64,000 bases of DNA, taken from Mycobacterium botniense (lineage in GTDB: Bacteria; Actinomycetota; Actinomycetes; Mycobacteriales; Mycobacteriaceae). The notes below the pieces were generated by a model that did no database searches, was not told where the DNA came from, and saw only the letters and a program-made list of their open reading frames with translations. Numbering within the stretch: position 1 is the first letter of the stretch; the number at the start of each line of letters is the position of its first letter. Shown one piece after another: positions 16,027-26,219 of this stretch. Made by a program: the position numbers and the translations under genes. Where the stretch lies: assembly GCF_010723305.1 (NCBI RefSeq), contig NZ_BLKW01000004.1:1364001-1428000 (forward strand), read 5' to 3'.

Positions 16027-17409
16027 ATGAGTGCCCATCCGGAAGCCACTGCCCAGCGTCGACACCAGGTTGTCATCATCGGATCCGGATTCGGCGGGCT
16101 GAATGCGGCCAAGAAGCTCAAAAGGGCCGACGTTGACATCAAATTGATCGCCCGTACTACCCACCACCTATTCCAGCCCTTGTTGTACCAGGTGGCGACC
16201 GGCATCATCTCCGAAGGCGAAATCGCGCCCCCAACGAGGGTCGTCTTGCGCAGACAGCGCAATGTTCAAGTTCTACTCGGTGATGTCACCCATATCGACC
16301 TGACCCGCAGGATTGTCATCTCGGATTTGCTGGGTCACACCTACGAGACGCCTTACGACAGTCTGATCGTCGCCGCCGGCGCCGGCCAGTCCTACTTCGG
16401 CAATGACCACTTCGCCGAGTTCGCCCCCGGGATGAAATCGATCGACGACGCGCTGGAGCTGCGCGGGCGGATCTTGAGCGCGTTCGAGCAGGCCGAGCGG
16501 TCCCGCGACCCGGAACGACGCAAGAAGCTGCTGACGTTTACTGTGGTCGGCGCCGGGCCAACCGGGGTGGAGATGGCCGGGCAGATTGCCGAATTGGCTG
16601 AGTACACCCTCAAAGGCGCGTTCCGCCAGATCGATCCGACCAAAGCGCGAGTGATCCTGCTCGACGCCGCCCCGGCCGTGCTGCCGCCGATGGGCGAAAA
16701 GCTCGGTAAAAAGGCAGCGGCACGGCTGCAGAAACTGGGTGTGGAAATCCAACTCGGCGCGATGGTCACCGACGTCGACCGCGACGGCATCACCGTGAAG
16801 GACGCCGACGGCACCATCCGGCGCATCGAGTCAGCCTGTAAGGTCTGGTCGGCCGGTGTCGAGGCCAGCCCGCTGGGTGCCGACCTCGCCAAGCAGTCGG
16901 GCGTCGAACTTGACCGGGCCGGCCGGGTCAAGGTGCTGCCTGACCTTTCCATCCCGGGACACCCGAACGTGTTCGTCATCGGTGACATGGCGGCCGTGGA
17001 GGGTGTGCCCGGCGTGGCGCAGGGTGCTATCCAGGGCGGCAAATATGTCGCGAACACGATCAAAGCCGAGCTTGCCGGCGCTGACCCTGCTCAGCGTGAG
17101 CCATTCCAATACTTCGACAAGGGATCGATGGCGACGGTGTCGCGGTTTTCCGCGGTCGCCAAGATCGGCCCACTGGAGTTCAGCGGTTTCATCGCCTGGC
17201 TGATGTGGCTGGTGCTGCACCTGGCCTACCTGATTGGTTTCAAGACGAAGATCACCACCCTGCTGTCGTGGACCGTGACCTTTTTGAGCACTCGGCGCGG
17301 TCAGCTGACGATCACCGAGCAGCAGGCGTTCGCCCGGACCCGCCTCGAACAGCTCGCGGTGCTCGCCGCCGAGGCACGCCATGGCGCAGCCGCCAGGGCG
17401 GCCAGCTAA
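16027..17409 (+). CDS. ndh: Type II NADH dehydrogenase Ndh
   Basis: 460 residues, single-subunit NADH:menaquinone oxidoreductase of the inner face of the cytoplasmic membrane, not proton-pumping. FAD motif VVIIGSGFGG is near residues 15-24, the NADH motif VVGAGPTGVEMAGQ near 176-189, and GDMAAVEG near 319. A hydrophobic C-terminal part (FIAWLMWLVLHLAYLIGF) anchors it. ATG 16027 follows GAGGAGG. It closely matches M. tuberculosis Ndh (Rv1854c). Its stop overlaps the stop of the convergent thioesterase; in M. tuberculosis the urease operon lies between them. Confidence 0.95.
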   Translation: MSAHPEATAQRRHQVVIIGSGFGGLNAAKKLKRADVDIKLIARTTHHLFQPLLYQVATGIISEGEIAPPTRVVLRRQRNVQVLLGDVTHIDLTRRIVISDLLGHTYETPYDSLIVAAGAGQSYFGNDHFAEFAPGMKSIDDALELRGRILSAFEQAERSRDPERRKKLLTFTVVGAGPTGVEMAGQIAELAEYTLKGAFRQIDPTKARVILLDAAPAVLPPMGEKLGKKAAARLQKLGVEIQLGAMVTDVDRDGITVKDADGTIRRIESACKVWSAGVEASPLGADLAKQSGVELDRAGRVKVLPDLSIPGHPNVFVIGDMAAVEGVPGVAQGAIQGGKYVANTIKAELAGADPAQREPFQYFDKGSMATVSRFSAVAKIGPLEFSGFIAWLMWLVLHLAYLIGFKTKITTLLSWTVTFLSTRRGQLTITEQQAFARTRLEQLAVLAAEARHGAAARAAS

Positions 17410-17819
17410 TCGGTCAGGTTTTGCAGACGCACCTGACCGCGGGCCACGATGCGATCCTCGGCATCGGTGATAGTGACCAGCCACAGCTGCTGGCGTCGGC
17501 CGCGGTGCACCGGCGTGGCGGTTCCGTAAACCGTGCCCGAGCTGATGGCACGCAGAAAGTCAGTGTTGTTGTTGACGCCGACGACGGCGCCGCCACCGTG
17601 CGCGCTGAGCCATGTGTAGGCAGCGACGCTGGCCATGCTCTCGATCATCGAGCAATACACGCCGCCATGCACGATGCCCATCGGCTGAAGCAGCTTGGGC
17701 TGGATCTCAAGCTGTGCCTGCGCCCGATCCGGGCTTAGCTCCGTGAAGACCAGTCCAAGCTCTTTGTCAAACGGTCCGGTGAAGTCGGGTGGGAGAGGGG
17801 GGTTCGGCAGCGGTGACAC
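17406..17819 (-). CDS. PaaI-like hotdog-fold thioesterase (Rv1847-like)
   Basis: 137 residues from GTG 17819; the longer reading depends on a TTG. The motif GIVHGGVYCSMIESMAS is the active-site region of PaaI/YbgC-type acyl-CoA thioesterases, followed by VVGVNNNTDFLRAI. It is predicted to hydrolyse a CoA thioester in the cytoplasm; substrate unknown. Stop codon TAG shares bases 17407-17408 with the ndh TAA, so the two genes are convergent and touching. An IdeR-like iron box lies about 173 bases upstream. Confidence 0.85.
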   Translation of the reverse strand: MSPLPNPPLPPDFTGPFDKELGLVFTELSPDRAQAQLEIQPKLLQPMGIVHGGVYCSMIESMASVAAYTWLSAHGGGAVVGVNNNTDFLRAISSGTVYGTATPVHRGRRQQLWLVTITDAEDRIVARGQVRLQNLTD

Positions 17820-18216
17820 GCCCTCGTGTCTACACCACGGGCGCAATCACCACTCAACCCTCCCGCACGGGAGCGGGCCGCACGGGGGCGGGCCCCATGC
17901 CTGTCGCACGGAGCCCGCCCGTGGGATCGACCGGGGGTCACTGCAGCCCTCAGGACGCGCCGCGGTCATTTTCCGCTCGTGCCCCGCCAATATAGGCAAG
18001 CCTGCCCTAATTTCACAAGTGTGGCGTGGCCACAATCCGGATTGCTGGTGTGAGAACCGTCACACCGATGGCTCGGGCCAACCCGCCGGCGGTGTGATTG
18101 CCCTTACCCGGCGATCCGCCGGCTGCGTCAGCCCAAGCCGGGTATTAGCAGAACGTTGATACGACAGTCGGTAGTAAACCGGCGTATGCTGGTGGCATTA
18201 CTCAGGAGACGAAACG
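17820..18216. other. Divergent intergenic region, thioesterase / blaI
   Basis: 397 bases without a credible gene. It holds a 15-base tandem repeat (17864-17893) overlapping a GC-rich hairpin (arms 17881-17893 and 17913-17923), an IdeR-like box (17992-18010), an imperfect dyad TACGAC-AGTC-GGTAGTA near 18160-18177 that could be a BlaI site, and an AGGAG SD for blaI. Confidence 0.55.
17992..18010. promoter_or_regulatory. IdeR-like iron box candidate
   Basis: The 19-mer ATAGGCAAGCCTGCCCTAA agrees with the mycobacterial IdeR consensus TTAGGTTAGGCTAACCTAA at 13 of 19 positions, keeping the outer TAGG and CCTAA blocks and the central AG-CT. Candidate only. Confidence 0.4.
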
Positions 18217-18633
18217 ATGGCCAAGCTGACGCGTCTGGGGGATCTGGAACGCGCGGTGATGGACCACTTGTGGTCCGCGCCGGAGCCCCAAACCGTCCGC
18301 CAGGTTCACGAAGCCTTGTCGGAGCGACGTGAACTGGCGTACACGACGGTGATGACTGTGCTGCAGCGATTGGCGAAGAAAAATCTCGTTTCGCAGATTC
18401 GCGATGACCGGGCGCACCGATATGCGCCCGTGCATAGTCGCGACGAGTTGGTCGCCGGGCTGATGGTCGATGCCCTGGATCAGGCTGAGGACTCCGGCAG
18501 CAGACAAGCCGCACTGGTGCACTTTGTCGAGCGTGTCGGCGCCGACGAGGCGGCGGCACTGCGGCGGGCGCTGGCCGAATTGGAAGCCGGCCACCGCAAG
18601 AGCCCACCGGCTGGCGCTCGGTCCGGAGACTGA
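18217..18633 (+). CDS. blaI: BlaI/MecI-family transcriptional repressor
   Basis: 138 residues. The winged-helix core (LGDLERAVMDHLWS, TVRQVHEALSER, AYTTVMTVLQRLAKKNLV) is followed by a dimerisation tail, nearly identical to M. tuberculosis BlaI (Rv1846c). That repressor is released on beta-lactam exposure and controls blaC, itself and other genes. The next gene, 14 bases downstream, encodes the M56 metallopeptidase that likely relays the signal. The candidate dyad just upstream could mediate autoregulation. No beta-lactamase gene is in the window. Confidence 0.93.
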   Translation: MAKLTRLGDLERAVMDHLWSAPEPQTVRQVHEALSERRELAYTTVMTVLQRLAKKNLVSQIRDDRAHRYAPVHSRDELVAGLMVDALDQAEDSGSRQAALVHFVERVGADEAAALRRALAELEAGHRKSPPAGARSGD

Positions 18634-18647
18634 GGGACACTGGCAGC

Positions 18648-19598
18648 GTGTCCGCGCTGGCCTTCACCATCCTTGCGGTGCTGCTGGTCGGGCCGGCCCC
18701 GGCATTGCTGGCGCGAGCCAGGTGGCCGTTGCGCGCGCCGCGCGCCACGGTGGTGCTGTGGCAGGCGATCACCGTTGCAGCCGTGTTATCGGCGTTCAGC
18801 GCCGGTATCGCGATCGCGAGCAGGCTATTGATGCCCGGTGCCGACGGGCGGCCCACAACCAGCATCGTCGGTGGCATCGGGCGGCTCGGCTTCCCATTGT
18901 GGGGGCTTTCCGTAGGGGTTTTGGTGCTCACCGTGCTGATCGGCGCCCGGCTGGCGGTCGCCGTGCTGCGGGTCGCCATTGGCACCCGTCGGCGGCGGGC
19001 CCACCATCGCATGCTGGTCGACCTGGTGGGGATCGGTCACGCCGAGGTGCCTCTCTCGCGCTGTGCCCGCAGCCGGGACCTGCGGGTGCTCGGGGTGGCC
19101 CAGCCACTGGCCTACTGCCTGCCCGGGGTGCGCAGCCGAGTCGTGGTGAGCCAAGGAACGCTGAGCAGCCTCACCGAGGCCGAAATCGCCGCGATACTGA
19201 GCCACGAGCGCGCCCATCTGCGCGCCCGCCACGACCTTGTGCTGGAAGCGTTCACCGCGGTGCACGCTGCCTTTCCCCGGCTGGTCCGCAGCGCCAGCGC
19301 ACTGGATGCGGTGCAACTGCTCGTCGAACTGCTGGCCGACGATGCTGCGGTGCGGGCTGCGGGACGCGCTCCGCTGGCCCGGGCATTGGTCACCTGCGCA
19401 TCTGGGGCGGCGCCGTCAGGCGCGTTGGCCGCAGGTGGGCCCACTACCCTGCTGCGGGTACGTCGGCTGGCAGGCCGCGGAAACAGCGTGTTACTGTCGG
19501 CGGCCGCCTACCTGGCGGCGGCTGCTGTGCTGGTGGTACCCACCGTTGCACTGGCTGTGCCGTGGCTGGTCGAGCTACACCGGCTGTTCACCGCCTGA
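18648..19598 (+). CDS. M56-family membrane metallopeptidase, BlaR1-like (Rv1845c-like)
   Basis: 316 residues with four hydrophobic segments (about residues 4-22, 37-60, 80-105 and near the C-terminus). The zinc motif HERAH is near residues 186-190 in SHERAHLRARHD. It lacks the large penicillin-binding sensor domain of staphylococcal BlaR1, as in M. tuberculosis. Together with BlaI it probably forms a proteolytic signalling pair. GTG 18648 lies 14 bases after the blaI stop, so both are in one operon. Confidence 0.88.
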   Translation: MSALAFTILAVLLVGPAPALLARARWPLRAPRATVVLWQAITVAAVLSAFSAGIAIASRLLMPGADGRPTTSIVGGIGRLGFPLWGLSVGVLVLTVLIGARLAVAVLRVAIGTRRRRAHHRMLVDLVGIGHAEVPLSRCARSRDLRVLGVAQPLAYCLPGVRSRVVVSQGTLSSLTEAEIAAILSHERAHLRARHDLVLEAFTAVHAAFPRLVRSASALDAVQLLVELLADDAAVRAAGRAPLARALVTCASGAAPSGALAAGGPTTLLRVRRLAGRGNSVLLSAAAYLAAAAVLVVPTVALAVPWLVELHRLFTA

Positions 19599-19726
19599 CG
19601 GACTTAGAGAGCATTGGGGAATGTCCGAAACCTGCTGTGCCACAGTGCTTTGCGGGCATCTCCAGGCAAGAAAGAACAGGCGGGACGAAAGCCTCCGGGC
19701 AGCGACGAACAACCGAAAGGCAAAAG

Positions 19727-21184
19727 ATGAGCTTGTTAGCGCACAACATGACAACGGGGACCGCCCAGATCGGGGTTACCGGCCTGGCTGTGATGGGGTC
19801 GAACATCGCCCGCAACTTCGCCCGGCACGGCTACACCGTGGCACTGCACAACCGGTCGGTCACCAAAACCGATGCGCTGCTCGATGAGCACGGCTCGGAG
19901 GGCAACTTTGTGCGCAGCGAAACGATCCCGGAATTCCTTGCCGCACTGGAAAAGCCACGTCGCGTGCTGATCATGGTCCAAGCCGGCGCGGCCACTGATG
20001 CCGTTATCAACCAACTCGCCGACGCCATGGACCCCGGCGACATCATCATCGACGGGGGCAATGCGCTGTACACCGACACCATCCGCCGAGAAAAGGCAAT
20101 GGCCCAGCGCGGCTTGCACTTTGTGGGTGCCGGCATTTCGGGGGGCGAAGAGGGCGCGCTGAATGGGCCGTCGATCATGCCGGGTGGTCCAGCGCAGTCC
20201 TACGAGGCCCTGGGTCCCATGCTGGAGACGATCTCTGCGCACGTCGACGGGGTGCCGTGCTGCACCCACATCGGTCCAGATGGCTCGGGACATTTTGTCA
20301 AGATGGTGCACAACGGGATCGAGTACTCCGACATGCAGCTGATCGGCGAGGCCTACCAGCTGCTGCGCGATGGGCTGAACTTGACCGCCCCGCAGATCGC
20401 CGACGTATTCGCCGACTGGAATAACGGTGAGCTGGACAGCTACCTGGTGCAGATCACCTCCGAGGTCCTGCGCCAGCCCGACGCCAAGACCGGCAAACCG
20501 TTGGTCGACGTCATCCGCGACGAAGCCGAACAGAAGGGCACCGGACGCTGGACCGTCAAATCCGCGCTCGACCTGGGTGTCCCGGTGACCGGCATCGCCG
20601 AAGCGGTGTTTGCGCGCGCCCTGTCTGGCTCGGTGGCACAACGCCGAGCGGCCATCGGTCTAGCCGCCGGGCAGCTCGCCGACGCGCCCAGTGACCCCGC
20701 CCGGTTCACCGAGGATATCCGCCAGGCTTTGTACGCCTCAAAAATCGTTGCCTATGCACAGGGGTTCAACCAGATTCAGGCTGGCAGCGCCGAATACGGC
20801 TGGAACATCAAACCCGGCGACCTGGCGACCATCTGGCGCGGCGGCTGCATTATCCGGGCCAAGTTTCTCAACCGGATCAAAGAGGCTTTTGACACCGACC
20901 CGAACCTGCCGACCCTGATCGTCGCACCCTATTTCCGTGGTGCGCTGGAATCAGCGGTCGACAGCTGGCGGCGGGTGGTGTCCACAGCGACGCAACTGGG
21001 CATTCCGATTCCCGGTTTCTCGTCGGCGTTGTCGTATTACGACGCGTTGCGCACCGAGCGGTTGCCCGCGGCGCTCATCCAGGCCCAGCGTGACTTCTTT
21101 GGCGCCCACACCTATGGGCGCATCGACGAACCGGGCAAGTTCCACACCTTGTGGAGCGGCGATCGCAGCGAAGTACCGGCCTAG
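19727..21184 (+). CDS. gnd1: 6-phosphogluconate dehydrogenase, decarboxylating
   Basis: 485 residues, the same length as M. tuberculosis Gnd1. NADP-binding GLAVMGSNIARNFARHG is near residues 16-32, substrate motif GAGISGGEEGA near 132-142, the catalytic KMVHNGIEYSDMQ near 188-200 and the C-terminal QRDFFGAHTYGR. It converts 6-phosphogluconate to ribulose-5-phosphate, CO2 and NADPH in the oxidative pentose phosphate pathway. ATG 19727 follows GAAAGG; the frame is open upstream through the whole M56 gene but without homology. It precedes guaB1, as in M. tuberculosis. Confidence 0.95.
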   Translation: MSLLAHNMTTGTAQIGVTGLAVMGSNIARNFARHGYTVALHNRSVTKTDALLDEHGSEGNFVRSETIPEFLAALEKPRRVLIMVQAGAATDAVINQLADAMDPGDIIIDGGNALYTDTIRREKAMAQRGLHFVGAGISGGEEGALNGPSIMPGGPAQSYEALGPMLETISAHVDGVPCCTHIGPDGSGHFVKMVHNGIEYSDMQLIGEAYQLLRDGLNLTAPQIADVFADWNNGELDSYLVQITSEVLRQPDAKTGKPLVDVIRDEAEQKGTGRWTVKSALDLGVPVTGIAEAVFARALSGSVAQRRAAIGLAAGQLADAPSDPARFTEDIRQALYASKIVAYAQGFNQIQAGSAEYGWNIKPGDLATIWRGGCIIRAKFLNRIKEAFDTDPNLPTLIVAPYFRGALESAVDSWRRVVSTATQLGIPIPGFSSALSYYDALRTERLPAALIQAQRDFFGAHTYGRIDEPGKFHTLWSGDRSEVPA

Positions 21185-21213
21185 CGCATCCGTCGGCAGC
21201 GCACACCGCGTGA

Positions 21214-22713
<1,500 letters not shown>

Positions 22714-22892
22714 TCCGGACCGGGGATCTTTGCCGGTGCGGAGCCCCGGTCGCGCGATCTTCGCTACCATGTGAGCTTCGATTCCGCAGCATCCTGCTGC
22801 GCGGCATCAAGCGAAAGGGATGACGTGCCGCAGTCACCCGTTGAGGCCGTTGGCTTCCGGGCTCAGCGGCCGCCAGGGAGCGGGTTACACCG

Positions 22893-24248
22893 GTGAATCT
22901 CACCGTCACCGTGCTCAGCCTGCTGGCCATCGTGGTGTTGACGGCCGGGACCGCGATGTTCGTCGCCGCCGAGTTCTCGCTGACCACATTGGAGCGCAGC
23001 ACGGTGGACGCCAATGCACGCAATGGGAGCCGCCGCGACCGCTTCGTCCAGCGTGCACACCGCACGCTGTCGTTCCAGCTTTCCGGTGCCCAGTTGGGCA
23101 TCTCCATCACCACGCTGGTGACCGGCTATCTCACCGAACCGATGGTGCGGCACCTGCCGCACCCGGCGCTGGAGGTACTGCGAGTACCGGATCGCGTCGG
23201 CGACGCGGTCACCGCCTTCGCCGCACTGGGGATCGCCACCTCCTTGTCGATGGTCTTCGGCGAGCTGGTGCCGAAGAACGTCGCAGTGGCGCGCCCGCTT
23301 CGAGTCGCGCGCGCGGTCGCAGGTCCTCAGCTGCTGTTCTCCGCAATGCTGACGCCGGCCGTGCGGCTGACGAACGGCACCGCGAACTGGATGGTGCGCC
23401 AGCTCGGCATCGAGCCGGCGCAGCAACTGAGATCGGCTCGTTCGGCGCAAGAACTGCTGTCGCTGGTGCAAGCGTCGGCGTGCAGCGGCGCGCTGGACCG
23501 CGCCACAGCCGCACTGGTGCGCCGGTCTTTGCAGTTCGGCGCCCGCACCGCCGAGGAGCTGATGACACCCCGCTCGAAGATCGTGGCACTGCAGACCGAC
23601 AACACCGTCGCCGACCTGGTTGCCACCGCCGCCCAGACCGGGTTCTCCCGGTTTCCGATCATCGACGGCGACCTCGACCAGACGGTCGGGATCGTGCACG
23701 TCAAGCAGATTTTCGAAGTGCCTCCCGCCGAGCGGGCTCACACGCTGCTCACCGCAGTCGCCCAGCCGGTCGCGGTGGTGCCCTCCACCCTGCACGGCGA
23801 TGCGGTGATGGCCCAGATCCGCGGCAACAGCCTGCAGACTGCGCTCGTCGTCGACGAGTATGGCGGTACCGCGGGTATGGTCACCGTCGAGGATTTGATC
23901 GAAGAGATCGTCGGCGACGTCCGCGACGAACATGACCGCGCCGCACCGGATGTGGTGCCCGCCGGCAGCGGCTGGCGAGTATCGGGGCTGCTTCGGATCG
24001 ACGAAGTGGCTGCGGCCACCGGGTATCACGCCCCCGAAGGCGACTACGAGACGATCGGCGGACTGGTTCTGCATCAGCTCGGCCACATTCCGGTGGTCGG
24101 CGAGACGGTAGAGCTGACAGCGTTCAGCCCAGAGGGGCGTTCGCGGGGCGCCGAGCGGTGGCTGGCGACTGTGCTGCGCATGGACGGCCGTCGTATCGAC
24201 ATGCTCGAGTTGATCCCGCTGAGCGGTGGACGGGAGCAGAGCCACTGA
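22893..24248 (+). CDS. CorC/HlyC-family CNNM-type membrane protein (Rv1842c-like)
   Basis: 451 residues. DUF21/CNNM transmembrane domain over about residues 1-180 ([33 protein letters not shown]), two CBS domains ([10 protein letters not shown]..., FPIIDGDL..., [29 protein letters not shown], about 220-350) and a C-terminal CorC_HlyC domain ([16 protein letters not shown]). Family members are implicated in magnesium or other divalent cation efflux. GTG 22893 follows AGGGAG. Stop overlaps the start of the next, shorter family member (TGATG). Confidence 0.9.
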   Translation: MNLTVTVLSLLAIVVLTAGTAMFVAAEFSLTTLERSTVDANARNGSRRDRFVQRAHRTLSFQLSGAQLGISITTLVTGYLTEPMVRHLPHPALEVLRVPDRVGDAVTAFAALGIATSLSMVFGELVPKNVAVARPLRVARAVAGPQLLFSAMLTPAVRLTNGTANWMVRQLGIEPAQQLRSARSAQELLSLVQASACSGALDRATAALVRRSLQFGARTAEELMTPRSKIVALQTDNTVADLVATAAQTGFSRFPIIDGDLDQTVGIVHVKQIFEVPPAERAHTLLTAVAQPVAVVPSTLHGDAVMAQIRGNSLQTALVVDEYGGTAGMVTVEDLIEEIVGDVRDEHDRAAPDVVPAGSGWRVSGLLRIDEVAAATGYHAPEGDYETIGGLVLHQLGHIPVVGETVELTAFSPEGRSRGAERWLATVLRMDGRRIDMLELIPLSGGREQSH

Positions 24249-25300
24249 TGGGGGACCTGCTGCGCGCGCTGCTGACCGTCGTGTTGATCGGCACCAACGC
24301 GTTTTTCGTGGCTGCGGAATTCTCGCTGATCTCGGCGCGGCGTGACCGGCTCGACACGTTAGCCGGCCAGGGCAAACACCGGGCGGCCACGGTTGTCAAT
24401 GCCGGTGAACAGCTCCCGCTCATGTTCGCCGGCGCCCAGTTAGGGATCACGGTGTCCTCGATCCTGCTCGGCCGCATCGGCGAGCCCGCGGTGGCCGACC
24501 TGCTGGCCAAGCCGTTGGGTTGGCTCGGGGCGTCCAACGCGCTGCTGCATTCGACGTCGTTGGTCGCCGCGCTGGCGATCGTGGTGACCGTGCATGTGCT
24601 GCTCGGTGAAATGGTCCCGAAGAATATCACCCTGGCCGGCCCGGAGAAGGCGGCGATGTTCTTGGTCCCGCCCTACTTGCTTTACATTCGGGTGGCCCGC
24701 CCCGTCATCGCGCTGTACAACTGGTGCGCCGGTGCGACGTTGCGGGTGCTGCGCGTGCAGCCCAAAGACGAGCTCGATGTCACGGTGTCCACAGTTGAAC
24801 TCAGCGAGATGATCGCCGAATCCTTGTCGGAAGGGCTGCTGGATCACCAGGAGCACACCCGGCTCACCCGCGCCCTGCAGATTCGTAATCGGGTCGTCGC
24901 CGATGTCGCGGTGCCGCTGGCGCAGGTGCGTGCGGTGCCGGTGGCCGCGCCCGGATCAGGTCCGACGGTAGCGGCGCTGGAAAAAGCGCTGGCCGAAACC
25001 GGCTACTCGCGGTTTCCGGTGGTCGGGGCCGACGGCCGCTTCGTCGGGTACGTGCACATCAAAGACGTGCTGGCGCTCGGCGAGGATCCGCGGGCCGTGG
25101 TGGATCGGGAGATGGTGCGCCCGCTGCCGCTGCTGCCCGAGTCGCTGCCGTTGGCGGAGGCCTTGTCCCAGCTACGCCGCACCAACAGCCATTTGGCGCT
25201 GGTGACTGCCACCACCGGTGACGTGGTCGCGATGGTGGCGCTGGCGGATCTGGTAGAAGACCTGATCGGCACGGTACGGGACGGGGCACATCATGCCTGA
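24248..25300 (+). CDS. CorC/HlyC-family membrane protein without C-terminal domain (Rv1841c-like)
   Basis: 350 residues. The CNNM membrane domain ([33 protein letters not shown]) is followed by a CBS pair (about 205-345) and ends at VALADLVEDLIGTVRD without the CorC_HlyC tail present in its neighbour. Translation is coupled to the upstream gene through TGATG. The two may form a hetero-oligomeric cation transporter (inference from pairing). Its last eight bases overlap the start of the next gene. Confidence 0.9.
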   Translation: MGDLLRALLTVVLIGTNAFFVAAEFSLISARRDRLDTLAGQGKHRAATVVNAGEQLPLMFAGAQLGITVSSILLGRIGEPAVADLLAKPLGWLGASNALLHSTSLVAALAIVVTVHVLLGEMVPKNITLAGPEKAAMFLVPPYLLYIRVARPVIALYNWCAGATLRVLRVQPKDELDVTVSTVELSEMIAESLSEGLLDHQEHTRLTRALQIRNRVVADVAVPLAQVRAVPVAAPGSGPTVAALEKALAETGYSRFPVVGADGRFVGYVHIKDVLALGEDPRAVVDREMVRPLPLLPESLPLAEALSQLRRTNSHLALVTATTGDVVAMVALADLVEDLIGTVRDGAHHA

Positions 25301-26183
25301 GTGCGGCGCGCGGCTCGAACCCGAGCACTGGATGGCGCGCGCCGAGGAGTACAGCCGACGCGTCGAGACGTTCCTGAGCCGGCACCGCAGCCGGGGCGGC
25401 AACCCGGTGGGCGATTTCCTGTTCACCTACTACAGCCTGCGGCCACGTCAGTTGCGTTGCTGGCACCCGGGTTTTGGTGTGCTCCTCGCCGGTGACGACG
25501 CCGTGCGGCATTACCGGAGCCGGCGCGGCTACACCGTTCGGCGTGACGGTGTGACGGTCAGCGAAAACCACCTGCGCAGCCGGCTGGACACTGTTCGATT
25601 CGTGGCGCGGCTGCTGCGGGCGACCGCGCGGCGCTCAGCCCGGCTCGACTGTTTCGGTCTGCACGAATGGGCGATGGTCTATCGCAGCGAGGCCGTGCGC
25701 CACAGCCATATCCCGCTGCGGCTGTCGCGGTCGGCCACTGACGCGGTGGTGGAGTCAATGCCCTTGCGGTGCAGCCATTTCGACGCTTTTCGTTTTTTCA
25801 CCGCCCCGGCCGCTGCACGCAATGACGGCACACCCGGCCGCGCTACCCAACCGGACTGGGAGCAGCCCGGATGCCTGCACGCCAATATGGATCTGTACAA
25901 ATGGTGTTACAAACTGATCCCCCTGGTCGACTCCGACCTCTTGTTCGACTGCCTGGAACTCGCCGCGGCCGCACGCGAAATTGACATGCGTGCCAGCCCG
26001 TATGATCTCAGCGGCTACGGATACTCCCCTATTACCGTGGAACACCGCGCCGGTCGCGCCGAGTTTGTGCGTTGCCAGCGGCTGATCGCGCAGCGCGCCG
26101 CGCCGCTGCGCACGGCGTTGTTAGCCCGGTGTGACCAGCTGCTGCGGGTCGCGGAAAACGGCGACGACACTACCTACCGGTAA
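25293..26183 (+). CDS. Conserved actinobacterial protein of unknown function
   Basis: 296 residues, coupled by overlap to the CorC-like gene before it. Recognisable features: GNPVGDFLFTYYSLRP near residue 38, a WHPGFGVLLAG block, LHEWAMVYR, then a cysteine/histidine-containing stretch (LRCSHFDAFRFFTAPA) and PGCLHANMDLYKWCYKLIPLVDSDLLFDCLELAAAAREIDMRASPYDL. Similar proteins in databases are often labelled 3-methyladenine DNA glycosylase, but I see no HhH-GPD or AlkA-type motif supporting this. It is absent from this position in M. tuberculosis, where vapBC and a PE_PGRS gene lie between the CorC-like genes and glcB. Confidence 0.75.
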   Translation: MPECGARLEPEHWMARAEEYSRRVETFLSRHRSRGGNPVGDFLFTYYSLRPRQLRCWHPGFGVLLAGDDAVRHYRSRRGYTVRRDGVTVSENHLRSRLDTVRFVARLLRATARRSARLDCFGLHEWAMVYRSEAVRHSHIPLRLSRSATDAVVESMPLRCSHFDAFRFFTAPAAARNDGTPGRATQPDWEQPGCLHANMDLYKWCYKLIPLVDSDLLFDCLELAAAAREIDMRASPYDLSGYGYSPITVEHRAGRAEFVRCQRLIAQRAAPLRTALLARCDQLLRVAENGDDTTYR

Positions 26184-26219
26184 GCTGAGCTCGTTGCCAG
26201 CAGAGGGAGGGACAACTTG

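Noticed and set aside
18160..18177. BlaI operator before blaI
   Set aside because: Only an imperfect dyad (TACGAC/GGTAGTA); not enough to call as a separate feature.
18470..19726. N-terminal extension of gnd1 giving a 904-residue protein
   Set aside because: It overlaps blaI and the M56 gene in another frame and lacks homology; the SD before ATG 19727 and family length settle the start.
22820..23935. 371-codon frame overlapping the CorC-like gene
   Set aside because: Arg/Ala-rich shadow of the real gene in the same direction, no motif.
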